The position numbers and the translations under genes are program-made. Below the pieces are notes generated by a model, which was not told where the DNA came from, made no database searches, and worked only from the letters and a program-made list of their open reading frames with translations. A DNA stretch of 64,000 nt from assembly GCF_017302315.1 (NCBI RefSeq), contig NZ_JAFLDT010000004.1, positions 1 to 64,000 on the forward strand. The letters run 5' to 3'. Positions 1 to 8,724 of the stretch are shown in pieces. Position 1 is the stretch's first letter; each line of letters starts with the position of its first letter. Source of the DNA: Zoogloea sp. GTDB taxonomy: Bacteria; Pseudomonadota; Gammaproteobacteria; Burkholderiales; Rhodocyclaceae.

Positions 1-254
1 CGGGGCTCCTGGGGACGCGCTTCGTTGACCGTCAGGTTGCGGCCATCAAAACTCTTGCCGTTGAGGGCAGAAATGGCGGCCTGCGCCTCTTGATCAGAAC
101 CCATTTCGACAAAGCCGAAACCCTTGGAGCGGCCGGTTTCGCGGTCCATGATCACCTGGGCAGAAGCCACGGTGCCGAACTCGCCAAAAATCTCTTCCAG
201 ACGACTCTTATCCACGCTGTAGGCCAGATTGCCCACGTAAAGCTTAGTACCCAA
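1..254 (-). CDS. RNA-binding protein with one RRM domain (truncated by window edge)
   Basis: Small cold-inducible-type RNA-binding protein; in bacteria these single-RRM proteins bind single-stranded RNA in the cytoplasm and often act at low temperature. RNP2 (LYVGNL, residues 5-10) and RNP1 (KGFGFVEM, residues 44-51) are both intact. The start is a TTG at 252-254: an ATG 14 bases upstream is in another frame, and a GGAG motif sits at a suitable distance. The gene runs off the left edge after about 84 codons, so the Gly/Arg-rich tail usual in this family cannot be seen. Confidence 0.85.
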   Translation of the reverse strand, partial: MGTKLYVGNLAYSVDKSRLEEIFGEFGTVASAQVIMDRETGRSKGFGFVEMGSDQEAQAAISALNGKSFDGRNLTVNEARPQEP

Positions 255-305
255 TTGACGCGCTCCATGAAATAAAGGCGGCCATGAGAAGGTCCGCGCC
301 TAGAC

Positions 306-335
306 ACAATAGCAAGGCATTTCGCGCACGTCGAA
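306..335 (-). promoter_or_regulatory. possible sigma-70 promoter of the RRM gene
   Basis: On the minus strand TTCGAC (330-335) and TATTGT (306-311) are separated by 18 bases and lie about 50 bases upstream of the TTG start. Each hexamer has four matches to consensus, so this is a weak prediction. Confidence 0.3.
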
Positions 336-434
336 TGTTTTTGTAATGCACCAGAATGGGGTAATACCGCATCGTTCAAGCCCGCAGGAAAACGGATCCA
401 TCGCACCTTCGTTGTGCAGGCGCGCACCCTTCCG

Positions 435-698
435 TCAGCCCCCCAGGGCAGCCGAAACGAGGATCAGCGCAGGCACCACCACAAAGTACAGGCGCATGGC
501 CAGCCGCAGTCGTGAGCCCGGCTCGGTCAGCCCCATGTAGTACCGGATCACCAGCAAGCCCTTGACCCCGACGATCAGCGCCACGACGGCCGCCGTCAGT
601 CCTGGGGGGAACACCCCCTCACCCAACCACGCGCTGCCCAGGGTCAGAGCGAGGAGCCCGAGCCACACGGTGGTCGCCCGGCTTTCGTCGGTATTCAT
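435..698 (-). CDS. norF: NorF-like / cytochrome oxidase subunit IV-type membrane protein
   Basis: Protein of 87 residues with three predicted membrane helices and the motif KGLLVIRYYMGL, which resembles the small subunit IV (CyoD/NorF) proteins of heme-copper oxidases. In denitrifiers norF lies next to norE and supports NO reductase activity or assembly in the inner membrane. I chose the ATG at 698, 12 bases beyond the end of norE; an in-frame ATG at 725 would overlap the end of norE. It is the last gene of the NO-related operon. Structural norC and norB genes are not in the window, so the link to NO reductase comes from family and neighbours. Confidence 0.65.
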   Translation of the reverse strand: MNTDESRATTVWLGLLALTLGSAWLGEGVFPPGLTAAVVALIVGVKGLLVIRYYMGLTEPGSRLRLAMRLYFVVVPALILVSAALGG

Positions 699-711
699 CT
701 TGGCACCCGGC

Positions 712-1299
712 TCAATGCAGGACATACAACAAGGGGAAGATCACGATCCACGCCAGGTCCGTCGCGTGCCAGTAAAGCACCGCGGCCTCGAGCCCTTCGT
801 GGTCAGCCGCCCCGTAGGCGCCGAACTGCGCGCGCAGGATGGCCCAGATCAGGCCCATGCAGCCCCACACCACATGGACGAGGTGATTGAAGGTCAGGTA
901 GTAGTACATGGCGACGAAGCTGTTGCCCGTCCCCACCACACCGTGTTCGATGTTCCACCTGAACTCGAAGGCCTTGATCAGCAGGAAGGTCAGGCCACCG
1001 AGCAGGGCGGCGACCAGCCAGTTACGTGCGGCAACCGCATTGTCACGCCGGATGGCCAGCAGGGCCCGCACTGCAAAATAGCCGCTGGTCAGCATGACTG
1101 CCGTATTGGCGACCCCCGCCCCGGCATTGAGCATGGCCGGGCCGGCGCGAAAATCCTCGGGATGCCCATGGCGGAACCATGCCCAGGCCAGGAACATCAG
1201 CGCGAACTCGCTCATCTCGCACAGGATGCCAACCCAGATTCCCCGGTTGCCCGGTACGGCGGGCGCGTCCACCGGGGCCACGTTTGCTGCGAGATCCAT
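712..1299 (-). CDS. norE: NorE-like cytochrome c oxidase subunit III family protein
   Basis: Protein of 195 residues with five predicted membrane helices, the subunit III core (GILCEMSEF near the N-terminus, YYYLTFNHLVHVVWG around residues 133-147) and a final YWHATDLAWIVIF segment. Subunit III proteins encoded without subunits I and II next to nnrS are usually NorE, an accessory of NO reductase. The start has a good AGGAGAAG ribosome site. An FNR/DNR-like box lies about 110 bases upstream, so this gene may have its own promoter inside the operon. A stand-alone oxidase subunit III is the alternative. Confidence 0.75.
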   Translation of the reverse strand: MDLAANVAPVDAPAVPGNRGIWVGILCEMSEFALMFLAWAWFRHGHPEDFRAGPAMLNAGAGVANTAVMLTSGYFAVRALLAIRRDNAVAARNWLVAALLGGLTFLLIKAFEFRWNIEHGVVGTGNSFVAMYYYLTFNHLVHVVWGCMGLIWAILRAQFGAYGAADHEGLEAAVLYWHATDLAWIVIFPLLYVLH

Positions 1300-1404
1300 C
1301 GCTTCTTCTCCTGCCCGTGTCGAGACGCCGTTGACTCACCCGGGGCAGGGATCCGGACGGCACAGCGCACCCGCATTTCGGGCGACACAGCGTCTCTTTC
1401 AGGC

Positions 1405-1418
1405 TTGAGCCGGATCAA
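1405..1418 (-). promoter_or_regulatory. FNR/DNR-type binding site upstream of norE
   Basis: The minus strand reads TTGATCCGGCTCAA, nine of the ten conserved bases of TTGAT-N4-ATCAA. It lies in the 143-bp gap between the preceding gene and norE. FNR, DNR and NNR regulators use this site to switch on NO and nitrite respiration genes at low oxygen, which suits the neighbours. No clear -10 hexamer is seen at the class II distance. Confidence 0.6.
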
Positions 1419-1442
1419 TGCCCCGACACACGGCCCCTACTC

Positions 1443-1964
1443 TCAGCCCCCGGCCAGCAGGGCCTCGCAGGCTGCAATGTTGTCCAAGTGGGACACACGC
1501 ATCTCCACAAGCATCTCCCGGGCGGCGTCATCCTTCAAATCGGGCAAGACCTGATCGATCTTTCTGACCACCCAGGCCTGCCCCTTGTTGAGGAACGCGA
1601 GGCGCGCGTCAAGGCCATCGACGGCCAGGGTCTTGTGCACGAAGGCCCCCGTGTCATGGGATGCCACGCCGCCGAGCCGGCAGATGGTCTTGTAGAGGCG
1701 CACCGCATTGGCCCCTTCGTCTTTTTGCAGGCGCTCCAGCAGCGGGCGCTGGGCCGATCGGGTATCCAGCCCGTCCCGCAGGATGGCCAGCACCTTGGCA
1801 CCGGCACGCTCCGCTTCCAACAGGGCATTCAGGCCATCGATGACGACCTGACTGACCGCCTCGGCGCCCTCGCCGAAATAACCGGGAAACTCCGCCGCAT
1901 AGCAGGGTGGCGAAGAACAGGCCGACGTTGGAGGAAGGTCCGCATCAGCGGGTTTGGATGGCAT
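1443..1964 (-). CDS. conserved protein of unknown function in the NO operon
   Basis: Protein of 173 residues, mostly helical, with no signal peptide or membrane segment. It has Cys residues near the N-terminus (SACSSPPC) and the segments ERAGAKVLAILRDGL and FLNKGQAWVVRKID. The layout suggests a small helical bundle. It resembles proteins annotated as DUF6306, a recollection I could not check. The start at 1964 is the first ATG after the preceding gene ends at 1979; an upstream extension would overlap that gene. Lying between an FmdE-like gene and norE, it is probably involved in NO or nitrite stress, but no catalytic role can be assigned. Confidence 0.6.
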   Translation of the reverse strand: MPSKPADADLPPTSACSSPPCYAAEFPGYFGEGAEAVSQVVIDGLNALLEAERAGAKVLAILRDGLDTRSAQRPLLERLQKDEGANAVRLYKTICRLGGVASHDTGAFVHKTLAVDGLDARLAFLNKGQAWVVRKIDQVLPDLKDDAAREMLVEMRVSHLDNIAACEALLAGG

Positions 1965-1978
1965 GTCGGGCCTCCTGA

Positions 1979-2590
1979 TCAGTCCACATGACGAATGACA
2001 AACACCTCCGGGTCGTCCCCGTGCTCGAGCAGGATGCGACGCACCCGATCCTGCCACAGGCTGCCGAAGAGCCGCCGTTCATCCTCGTCCGCGGCACCCG
2101 CCAGGCAACGCTGCATCAGCGGCATCATGTGCGGATCGGCTGGCACTGCGCGCAGATTGACAGCCGCATCCACGCTGGCCCCATCATCGCACCGGGTGAA
2201 ACGCAGCTCCCAGGCCTGCTCGACACCGAAGGCCAGCAACCCACGCCGCTCGAAGCGGCCGGCCAGGCCCTTGAAGCCGGTCTCGGCGCACGCTCCGGTC
2301 AGCAGGGACACGACACTGGCGACCACACCGGCCACCCCCACCGAGGCATCGTCCCGCAGCGTGGCCCGCACGCATCCGCGCTCGGCCATCGCGGCACCAT
2401 ACAGGGCACCAAGGGCCAGACGGGTCAGTCCATAGGCGCCCGCCACCGTCGGGCAGGAATGCCCGGCAAGGTGCACGGCATCAAGATAGCGATACTCAAT
2501 GACGCCCCCCTCGATCGCGCCGAGAAACTCGGCGAGGGGGTCGCGCACACGCACGCGGGGTACGGCATCAAAAAACGGGGGGTAGTGCAC
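1979..2590 (-). CDS. FmdE-like family protein
   Basis: Protein of 203 residues from a GTG start at 2588-2590, chosen because GGAGGAG lies six bases upstream; a weaker TTG start at 2680 would give 233 residues. The segment HLAGHSCPTVAGAYGLTRLA has the H-x-C-P signature of the FmdE family, where His and Cys can bind a metal. FmdE is named after a formylmethanofuran dehydrogenase subunit, but bacterial relatives stand alone and are of unknown function. It sits downstream of nnrS and 14 bases before the next gene, so it is likely co-transcribed with NO-response genes. Confidence 0.65.
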   Translation of the reverse strand: MHYPPFFDAVPRVRVRDPLAEFLGAIEGGVIEYRYLDAVHLAGHSCPTVAGAYGLTRLALGALYGAAMAERGCVRATLRDDASVGVAGVVASVVSLLTGACAETGFKGLAGRFERRGLLAFGVEQAWELRFTRCDDGASVDAAVNLRAVPADPHMMPLMQRCLAGAADEDERRLFGSLWQDRVRRILLEHGDDPEVFVIRHVD

Positions 2591-2707
2591 GAGCGGCTCC
2601 TCCAACGGAATACAGGCATCTTCGATGCACCCTACGCCTGCTGAGGGGGTCGTTTCCTTGACCCGCGATAGGCCGATCAACCCGACCGCCTCTGCCCATC
2701 GTGCCCT

Positions 2708-3868
2708 TCAGTGCTCCCGACCGTCCATCCGCGGGGCCAGCAACCGTGGGGTCAGCCGAACACCCAGGATCGTGAAGGCAAGCAGCCACGCCCCTGCGGC
2801 CAGATGGATCCAGTGGGAGTAGGCAGCGGGAAACACTTGCGGCAGCACAATGCGCACCAGAAAGGCCAGCAGCATGATCCAGATCACCAGCCGGTCGCCC
2901 CTGTCGAACACCACCTTGCGCCCGGTATGCCCGAGGGAGATGCGCACCATCATGGCCGGGATGATCAAGCCCATCGCGCCGAAGGTAAACACATGCACCG
3001 ACAGGCTGCCAATCCACCCCTGCACGCCAAGCAGCGCCAGGATCTCAAGGAGTAGCTGGAGCACGATGGCCAGATAGCCCAGGTACATGATCGCCAGTTC
3101 CAGGCGGTGGAAGCCCAGGTCCGGCCGCCACCAGGCAAACCGGTAGAACAACAGGGCGGCGAGAATCACCAGCAGCACCAGCGCCAGCGCGGGGGGCATC
3201 CATGCCTGGAAGACGAGCGTGGCGGCACCCAACTTGATCGCCAGGTCCAACCGCGGGCGGCGCAGGACGTCCACCTGGAACGCCCCCTTCATGAACTGGG
3301 TCAGGGTGCGCTCCAGCATGACCAGAAAGGCCATCCGGAACAGGCCGAGGCTCATGCTCGCGCCGGCAGCAAAATAGGCATCGGAGAGCAGCAGGAGCTT
3401 GGCCGCCAGGAAGGCCGGCAGCACCAGGAGAAAGAAGTAGTTGTCGGCAAAACTGTCCTGGCGGCGGTAACGCAGCAGCGTGACCAGCAACATGACGACG
3501 ATGCTGCCGAGAAAGGCCAGGTTCGACACCCAGAACAGCGCCGTCGGCCAGCCGCCGCCCCAGGCCATGCCGATGCGCTCGACACACCAAGCCAGCGCCA
3601 GCCCGACCAGCGCCGCGCCGTGATAGCCCCGGACCTGCACCCAGTTCTTGGTGGCGGTCAACAGAAAGCCGCCCAGTACGGCCCAGCCAAAGCCGAAGAA
3701 CATCTCGTGGGCATGCCACTGCACCGGGCTGAAACGCCCTGCCGGCGGCGCCAGCCCCCCGGAGAAGACCAAGGCCCAGAGCATGGGCAGAACCGCGCCG
3801 GCAGCGCAGGCGAGGATGAAGAAGGGGCGGAACCCGACGAGCCACAGGGGCTTGGCAGAGAGAGTCAT
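2708..3868 (-). CDS. nnrS: NnrS family heme-copper membrane protein
   Basis: Protein of 386 residues with about 12 predicted membrane helices. The N-terminal WLVGFRPFFILA and the following QWHAHEMFFGFGWAVLGGF segment are hallmarks of NnrS. NnrS proteins bind heme and copper and protect cells from nitrosative stress, acting in the inner membrane of denitrifiers. This appears to be the first gene of a five-gene minus-strand operon (nnrS, FmdE-like, unknown, norE, norF). Length and motifs are normal for the family. Confidence 0.93.
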   Translation of the reverse strand: MTLSAKPLWLVGFRPFFILACAAGAVLPMLWALVFSGGLAPPAGRFSPVQWHAHEMFFGFGWAVLGGFLLTATKNWVQVRGYHGAALVGLALAWCVERIGMAWGGGWPTALFWVSNLAFLGSIVVMLLVTLLRYRRQDSFADNYFFLLVLPAFLAAKLLLLSDAYFAAGASMSLGLFRMAFLVMLERTLTQFMKGAFQVDVLRRPRLDLAIKLGAATLVFQAWMPPALALVLLVILAALLFYRFAWWRPDLGFHRLELAIMYLGYLAIVLQLLLEILALLGVQGWIGSLSVHVFTFGAMGLIIPAMMVRISLGHTGRKVVFDRGDRLVIWIMLLAFLVRIVLPQVFPAAYSHWIHLAAGAWLLAFTILGVRLTPRLLAPRMDGREH

Positions 3869-3978
3869 GGCGGCGCTGCGGGAAAAGGAAGGACAGTATC
3901 GATCAGTTCTATCCTAGCGCTGCCGCCCCCGCGGCCGCCTTGATCGGCGACAGCTTGTGATGGCCCCCGCCGCCCGCG

Positions 3979-4878
3979 TCAGCCCCGCCGTCTCGGCGCA
4001 GCGGCCAGACGCTCCAGGATCACCGGCCCAAGCCGCTGGGCTGCCAGAAAGCCGGCGGCAATGAACACCTTGCGCGATGCAAAATCGGTGCTGGAGATGC
4101 GCCCCACATCCGGGCGGATCGCAATATCGGCAGTAGCCACCTCGTTGGTGCGCAGGGACTGGCTCATGATCTCGAAGGAGCGCTGCAGCAGTTCGAACAA
4201 GCCCCCCTGCTGATCGCCACCGGGATCGGCCCCCCCCACGTCCACGGCCACCACCACGTCCGCCCCCAGCTGGCGGGCAGTGCGCACCGGCACCGGGCTG
4301 ATCAGCCCGCCATCCAGGTATTCCTGCCCTCCCTGGGCCGCCGGCACGAAGACCCCCGGGATGCTGCACGATGCCCGCACCGCAAACCCCGGGTCACCGC
4401 TGCGCAATACGGCCAGATCACCCGCCGGATAGCGGGTGGCAACTGCCGCGAAAGGCGTCGGAAAGCTCTCGATGGCACGGCCGCGCAGGGCCTGATTGAC
4501 GAAATTCTGCAGGCTCTGCCCGGTCACCATGCCCCGGGGAGAATTTCCCTGCACCACATCGATGATCTCGCTGTCGCGCACCCGCAGGGCCAGCTCTTCC
4601 ATGCGGTCGCCCGAAAAGCCCGCTGCCCAGAACGCCCCCACCAGACTCCCCGCGCTGCAGCCGACCACCAGATCAGGGCGGATGCCATGGGCCTCCAGCC
4701 CCTTCACCACGCCAATGTGGGCAAACCCCCGGGCCGAACCCCCGCCCAGCACCACCGCCAGACGCGGCTTTCGCGCCACCGGGCGTTCCGCCGGGGCCGC
4801 CCCCAGGGGCATGGCCATCGCCGCAAGCCCCCCAAACACCAGGGCCCTGCGCCTGGAGAAGCCGGACTCATTCTTCAT
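3979..4878 (-). CDS. patatin-like phospholipase (RssA type), exported
   Basis: Protein of 299 residues. It has a twin-arginine-like start (RRRAL at 9-13) followed by a short hydrophobic stretch. The patatin signatures are complete: oxyanion loop GGGSARG (45-51), nucleophile Ser75 in GCSAGS, and Asp189 in DGG. It is expected to hydrolyse acyl esters of phospholipids with a Ser-Asp dyad. The ATG overlaps the stop of the upstream OmpA-like gene by four bases, so the two are translationally coupled and may act together at the cell envelope. Confidence 0.85.
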   Translation of the reverse strand: MKNESGFSRRRALVFGGLAAMAMPLGAAPAERPVARKPRLAVVLGGGSARGFAHIGVVKGLEAHGIRPDLVVGCSAGSLVGAFWAAGFSGDRMEELALRVRDSEIIDVVQGNSPRGMVTGQSLQNFVNQALRGRAIESFPTPFAAVATRYPAGDLAVLRSGDPGFAVRASCSIPGVFVPAAQGGQEYLDGGLISPVPVRTARQLGADVVVAVDVGGADPGGDQQGGLFELLQRSFEIMSQSLRTNEVATADIAIRPDVGRISSTDFASRKVFIAAGFLAAQRLGPVILERLAAAPRRRG

Positions 4879-5462
4879 CGCGCCTTGTCCTTCGCCAGAA
4901 ACAGCTTGTCGAGTTCCGCCTTGAGCTTGCCGAAGGCTTCTTCAAACAGGCCGGGGGGCTCACCACGGGTCAGGTTGTCCACCTTCTCCTCAAGGATGAT
5001 GATCTCGACCCGCCGGTTGAGACGCCGCCCCGCTTCCGAATCATTCGGTGCAATGGGCCGGGCATAGCCAAAGCCCACGGCGGTGATGCGGCCCTCGGGC
5101 ACCTGGCGCTCCACCAGGGCCTGACGCACCGCGGTGGCGCGGGCAACGGACAGCACCAGATTGGCGTTCTCGGTACCGATGGAATCCGTGTGGCCCTCCA
5201 GCGACACGGACTTGGTGGTCTTCTCCTTGAGCAGCAGGGCAACACGGTCCATGTAGGGCGCCGACCGGACCGGGTCGAGAGTGGCCTTGCCGAAATCAAA
5301 GAGGATGTTGTCGGGCAACCATACGAGGACGCCACGATCCGTCTGGCCAACGGCGAGCTTGACAGGGGGTTCCTTAGCGGGGGGACTGGCACACGCGCCC
5401 AGGACAAGGGCGGCGCAGGCGCTACACAGCAGGGCGGACATCCGCCCGATCATTGGGGACAT
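4875..5462 (-). CDS. OmpA-family peptidoglycan-binding lipoprotein
   Basis: Protein of 195 residues with a lipoprotein signal ending in LGAC, so it is probably lipidated at that Cys and held in the outer membrane. The C-terminal half is an OmpA-like domain with EGHTDSIGTENAN, a conserved VGFGYARPIA segment and NRRVEIII, which in this family bind diaminopimelate of peptidoglycan. The start at 5462 is the ATG that gives a full lipoprotein signal; ATGs at 5453 and 5441 are alternatives. It overlaps the phospholipase gene by four bases. Confidence 0.85.
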   Translation of the reverse strand: MSPMIGRMSALLCSACAALVLGACASPPAKEPPVKLAVGQTDRGVLVWLPDNILFDFGKATLDPVRSAPYMDRVALLLKEKTTKSVSLEGHTDSIGTENANLVLSVARATAVRQALVERQVPEGRITAVGFGYARPIAPNDSEAGRRLNRRVEIIILEEKVDNLTRGEPPGLFEEAFGKLKAELDKLFLAKDKAR

Positions 5463-5603
5463 GTCGTCGATTCCATTCGAATGATGATGCCCGGCAAGGC
5501 CCTGACACGGGCACCGGCAAGATCTCAATGACTGAATGCCTAAAGATAACGCAAGTCCCCTGCATTCTCACACCCTCCGGCAACAACGGGCGCTCACCGC
5601 AAC

Positions 5604-5615
5604 AAATCATGATTT
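5604..5615. promoter_or_regulatory. 12-bp perfect palindrome upstream of the TonB receptor
   Basis: AAATCATGATTT lies 88 bases before the receptor start, in the gap between divergent genes. It does not match the Fur consensus well, so the binding protein is unknown. It may be an operator for either divergent gene or may be chance. Confidence 0.25.
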
Positions 5616-5702
5616 TCGTGAGGCGGAGACAGACTGCACGCGGTATGTTCAGCCCCCTCGGGCCACCGCCCGGACCAGAACAAGACATTGGAGACAGTGA
5701 AC

Positions 5703-7814
5703 ATGCCGCCCCGCTTCACCCTGCACCCCCTCGCCTTCGCCCTTTCCGCCGCCCTTGGCAGCATCAGTCCGGCCCAGGCTGCCGACAAGGCCAGCCTCAC
5801 CCTCAACCCGGTGGTGGTCACCGGCAGCCGCGCCGAAGCGGCCAGCTTCGACATGCCGGCCGCCATCGACGTCCTCGACCGTGAGCAGATCACCGCCGGC
5901 CAGCCCCGGGTGAATGCCTCCGAAGCCCTCATCGCCGTGCCCGGCGTGGTGGCCAACAACCGCCAGAACTACGCCCAGGACCTGCAGATATCCACCCGCG
6001 GCTTCGGTGCCCGCTCCGCCTTTGGCGTGCGCGGCGTGAAGCTGATCGCCGACGGCATCCCCGCGAGCATGCCCGACGGCCAGGGCCAGGCGGCCACCTT
6101 CAACCTGGACGTGGCCGAACGCATGGAAGTGCTGCGCGGCCCCTACTCCGCCGTGTATGGCAACCACTCGGGCGGTGTGATCCAGCTATTCACCCGCGAA
6201 CCCGAAGACCGCCCCAGTGTGGAAGGTGGCTTCGCGGCCGGCAGCTATGGCACCACCAAGGCCGACCTGGGCGCCCAGGGCAAGGCCGGTGGGCTGGGCT
6301 ATGTGTTCAGTGCCTCGCGCTTCGACACCAACGGCTACCGCGACCACTCCGCCGCCACCCGCGACCAGGCCTTCCTCAAGCTCACCGGCAAGCCCGATGA
6401 CGTCAGCAAGCTGACCTTCACCGTCAACGGCATGTGGCAGCACAACACCCAGGATCCGCTAGGCCTGTCCTGGAGCGCCTACAAGAGCAATCCGCGGGGC
6501 GTCGATCAGGCTGCGCTGGACTACAACACCCGCAAGAGCATCGACCACCTTCAGGCCGGCGTCGCCTACGAGCGCCGCATCGGCCGCGACACCCTGCAAC
6601 TGTCCGCCTACAGCGGCCAGCGTAGCGTGATCCAGTATCAATCCATCCCCCGCAACGTGCAGGCCAATGTCCGCCACTCCGGCGGCATCATCGACTTCGA
6701 CCGCAGCTTCTACGGCATCGGTGCCCGCTACATCGCCGTTGGCGATCTGGCCGGCGGCAGACTCACCACCACCTTCGGCGTGGACCTGGACACCAGCACC
6801 GACGTGCGCAAGGGCTACGAAAACTTCGTGGGCACCACCCTGGGTGTCAAGGGCCGCCTGCGCCGCAACGAGACCGACAGCGTCGAAAGCCTCGACCCCT
6901 ACGTGCAGACCGAATGGGCGCGGGGCGACTGGGCGCTGACCGCCGGCGTGCGCCACAGTCGCGTGAAGTTCAAGGTGGACGACCAGTACATCGTCGGCGT
7001 CAATGGCGACGACAGCGGCCGCAAGGACTACAGCAAAACGACGCCGGTGCTGGGCGTGGTCTACAAGCTCAACCCGGCAGTCAATCTCTACGCCAGCGCC
7101 GGCCGCGGCTTCGAGACCCCGACCCTCAACGAGATGTTCTACTCGGGCACGGGCGGCAGCTTCAACTTCGGCCTCAACCCGTCGAAGAGCGAGCACTACG
7201 AGATCGGCGCCAAGGCCTTCGTGGGCAACAGCAGCCGCCTGAACCTGGCCCTCTTCCAGATCAACACCGAAGACGAGCTGGTGGTGGATGCCGCCACTGG
7301 CGGCCGCACCAGCTACAAGAACGCCGGCAAGACCCTGCGCCAGGGCGTCGAAGCCTCCTTCGACACCGCCTGGCGACGTGACCTGAGCAGCCGCTTTGCG
7401 GTGTCCCACCTGCGCGCCATTTACGATGAAGACTTCCGCACCGGCAACGCCAACACCCTGGTGTCGGCTGGCAAGCTGATGCCCGGCATCCCCCGCACCA
7501 CGGTGTTCGGTGACCTGGCCTGGAAAGTCACCCCATCCATCACCGGCACGGTAGAAGGTGTGTATCGCAGCAAGATGTACGTGGAGGACACCAACGGCCA
7601 GCTGCCAGCCCCGTCCTACTTCATCGCCAACCTGCGCCTCACCGCCCAGCAGCAGGCCGGCGCCTGGCGCTTCACCGAGTTTGCCCGCCTCGACAACCTC
7701 TTCGACCGCAACTACGTGGGCTCGGTGGTGGTCGGCGACGCCAACGGCCGCTACTACGAGCCTGCCCCGGGCCGTAACTGGATGGCCGGGGTGAATGCCC
7801 GCTACACCTGGTAA
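5703..7814 (+). CDS. TonB-dependent outer-membrane receptor
   Basis: Protein of 703 residues with a Sec signal ending at AQA, then a plug domain (VVVTGSR, then an ISTRGFGAR region, then MEVLRGPYSAVYG) and a 22-strand-type barrel that ends in ARYTW with a terminal aromatic residue, as expected for outer-membrane insertion. It takes up a siderophore, metal complex or other large ligand using TonB energy. The start is the ATG at 5703, seven bases after GGAGAC; a TTG at 5688 is less likely. It stands alone with no transporter or regulator beside it, so the ligand cannot be told. Confidence 0.88.
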   Translation: MPPRFTLHPLAFALSAALGSISPAQAADKASLTLNPVVVTGSRAEAASFDMPAAIDVLDREQITAGQPRVNASEALIAVPGVVANNRQNYAQDLQISTRGFGARSAFGVRGVKLIADGIPASMPDGQGQAATFNLDVAERMEVLRGPYSAVYGNHSGGVIQLFTREPEDRPSVEGGFAAGSYGTTKADLGAQGKAGGLGYVFSASRFDTNGYRDHSAATRDQAFLKLTGKPDDVSKLTFTVNGMWQHNTQDPLGLSWSAYKSNPRGVDQAALDYNTRKSIDHLQAGVAYERRIGRDTLQLSAYSGQRSVIQYQSIPRNVQANVRHSGGIIDFDRSFYGIGARYIAVGDLAGGRLTTTFGVDLDTSTDVRKGYENFVGTTLGVKGRLRRNETDSVESLDPYVQTEWARGDWALTAGVRHSRVKFKVDDQYIVGVNGDDSGRKDYSKTTPVLGVVYKLNPAVNLYASAGRGFETPTLNEMFYSGTGGSFNFGLNPSKSEHYEIGAKAFVGNSSRLNLALFQINTEDELVVDAATGGRTSYKNAGKTLRQGVEASFDTAWRRDLSSRFAVSHLRAIYDEDFRTGNANTLVSAGKLMPGIPRTTVFGDLAWKVTPSITGTVEGVYRSKMYVEDTNGQLPAPSYFIANLRLTAQQQAGAWRFTEFARLDNLFDRNYVGSVVVGDANGRYYEPAPGRNWMAGVNARYTW

Positions 7815-7831
7815 AGCGGGCGTTTCGTGGG

Positions 7832-8584
7832 GTCGAATTCATTGGCTATGTTCGCGTTAGGTGTGGAAAGCGCTTCCCGCATTTTTCACGAACGTAGTCA
7901 GTTCACTCCCTTCGACCTTGAACCGGTGAGCCCTTACGGACGGCTTTCCGTTGTACTACGTCACATTGGCCGGGGACTCGCCCCCGCCGGGCGACCTTCT
8001 TTCTTGTTGTACGACAAGAAAGAAGGCAAAGAAACGTACCCCGCTGTCGCGCCCCCTTCGGGGGTTCCCTCCTTCCGGCAATGCCGGGCGGGGTCTTCGC
8101 AAACTCGCCCTGCGGGCTCAAACATGCGAAGCCCTTTTTCCGCCCGTCATCACCTCCAGTCGGCACGCCAGAGGGGAGAGGAAATGCAGGTGATCAACGG
8201 CCAGTACCCGTCCCCATTTCCGTAGAGGCTCGGTGCGTCCGAAAAGCCCGTTCCGACCCCGCCGAGCAGCGCAGCAGCGGGCGGGGAAGTCCGGTGCGGC
8301 TGTCTGAGCCGGCGTAGCCGGCGAGTTCCGCGCCGGCCGCCTGCTGCGAGCAGCGCAGGGCAGTCGGCCGAAGGCCGACCGGGGGTGGCGGGTCGCCTTC
8401 TTTGCCTTCTTTCTTGGCGAAGCAAGAAAGAAGGTCGCCCGCCGGGGCGAACACCCGGCCAACGTCACGCCAAACAACGGAAAGCCAGCCAGTAACGGCC
8501 ACCCCACCGGGCATCGAGATGCCTTACCTGCCGAGGGTGAAAACGCTTTCCATATTTAACGTGAACATCGTCAATGAATTCGAC
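7832..8584. repeat. 750-bp foldback element with imperfect 200-bp inverted arms
   Basis: The left arm (7832-8040) and right arm (8391-8584) read as diverged inverted copies. Both begin with GTCGAATTCATTG at the outer edge, then share GTTCRCGTTA and TGGAAAGCG, then GGCTTTCCGTTGT, a CGCCGGGCGACC or CGGCGGGCGACC block, and the hairpin CCTTCTTTCTTG/CAAGAAAGAAGG. The centre is GC-rich with small palindromes such as GTCGGCCGAAGGCCGAC. No credible gene is present in 7815-8724. The structure looks like two head-to-head copies of a dispersed repeat or a non-autonomous foldback element. From 8585 to 8724 I see only the leader of sbp. Confidence 0.75.
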
Positions 8585-8724
8585 CACCCGCGCGCTCTAA
8601 TAACCACACGGAAGGATGAGGCCTTTCGTATTGCACGCTACAGAATATACAAAGCCATTTTTATTGGTTTGGTGCGCTGCGGTGCCTCCTTAGACTCGGA
8701 GTCCATTCGAAAAAGGAGATCCCC

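Noticed and set aside
8118-8507. Short frames on both strands in the foldback element
   Set aside because: They span the inverted arms and palindromes, have low-complexity Pro/Arg/Ala content and no ribosome sites.
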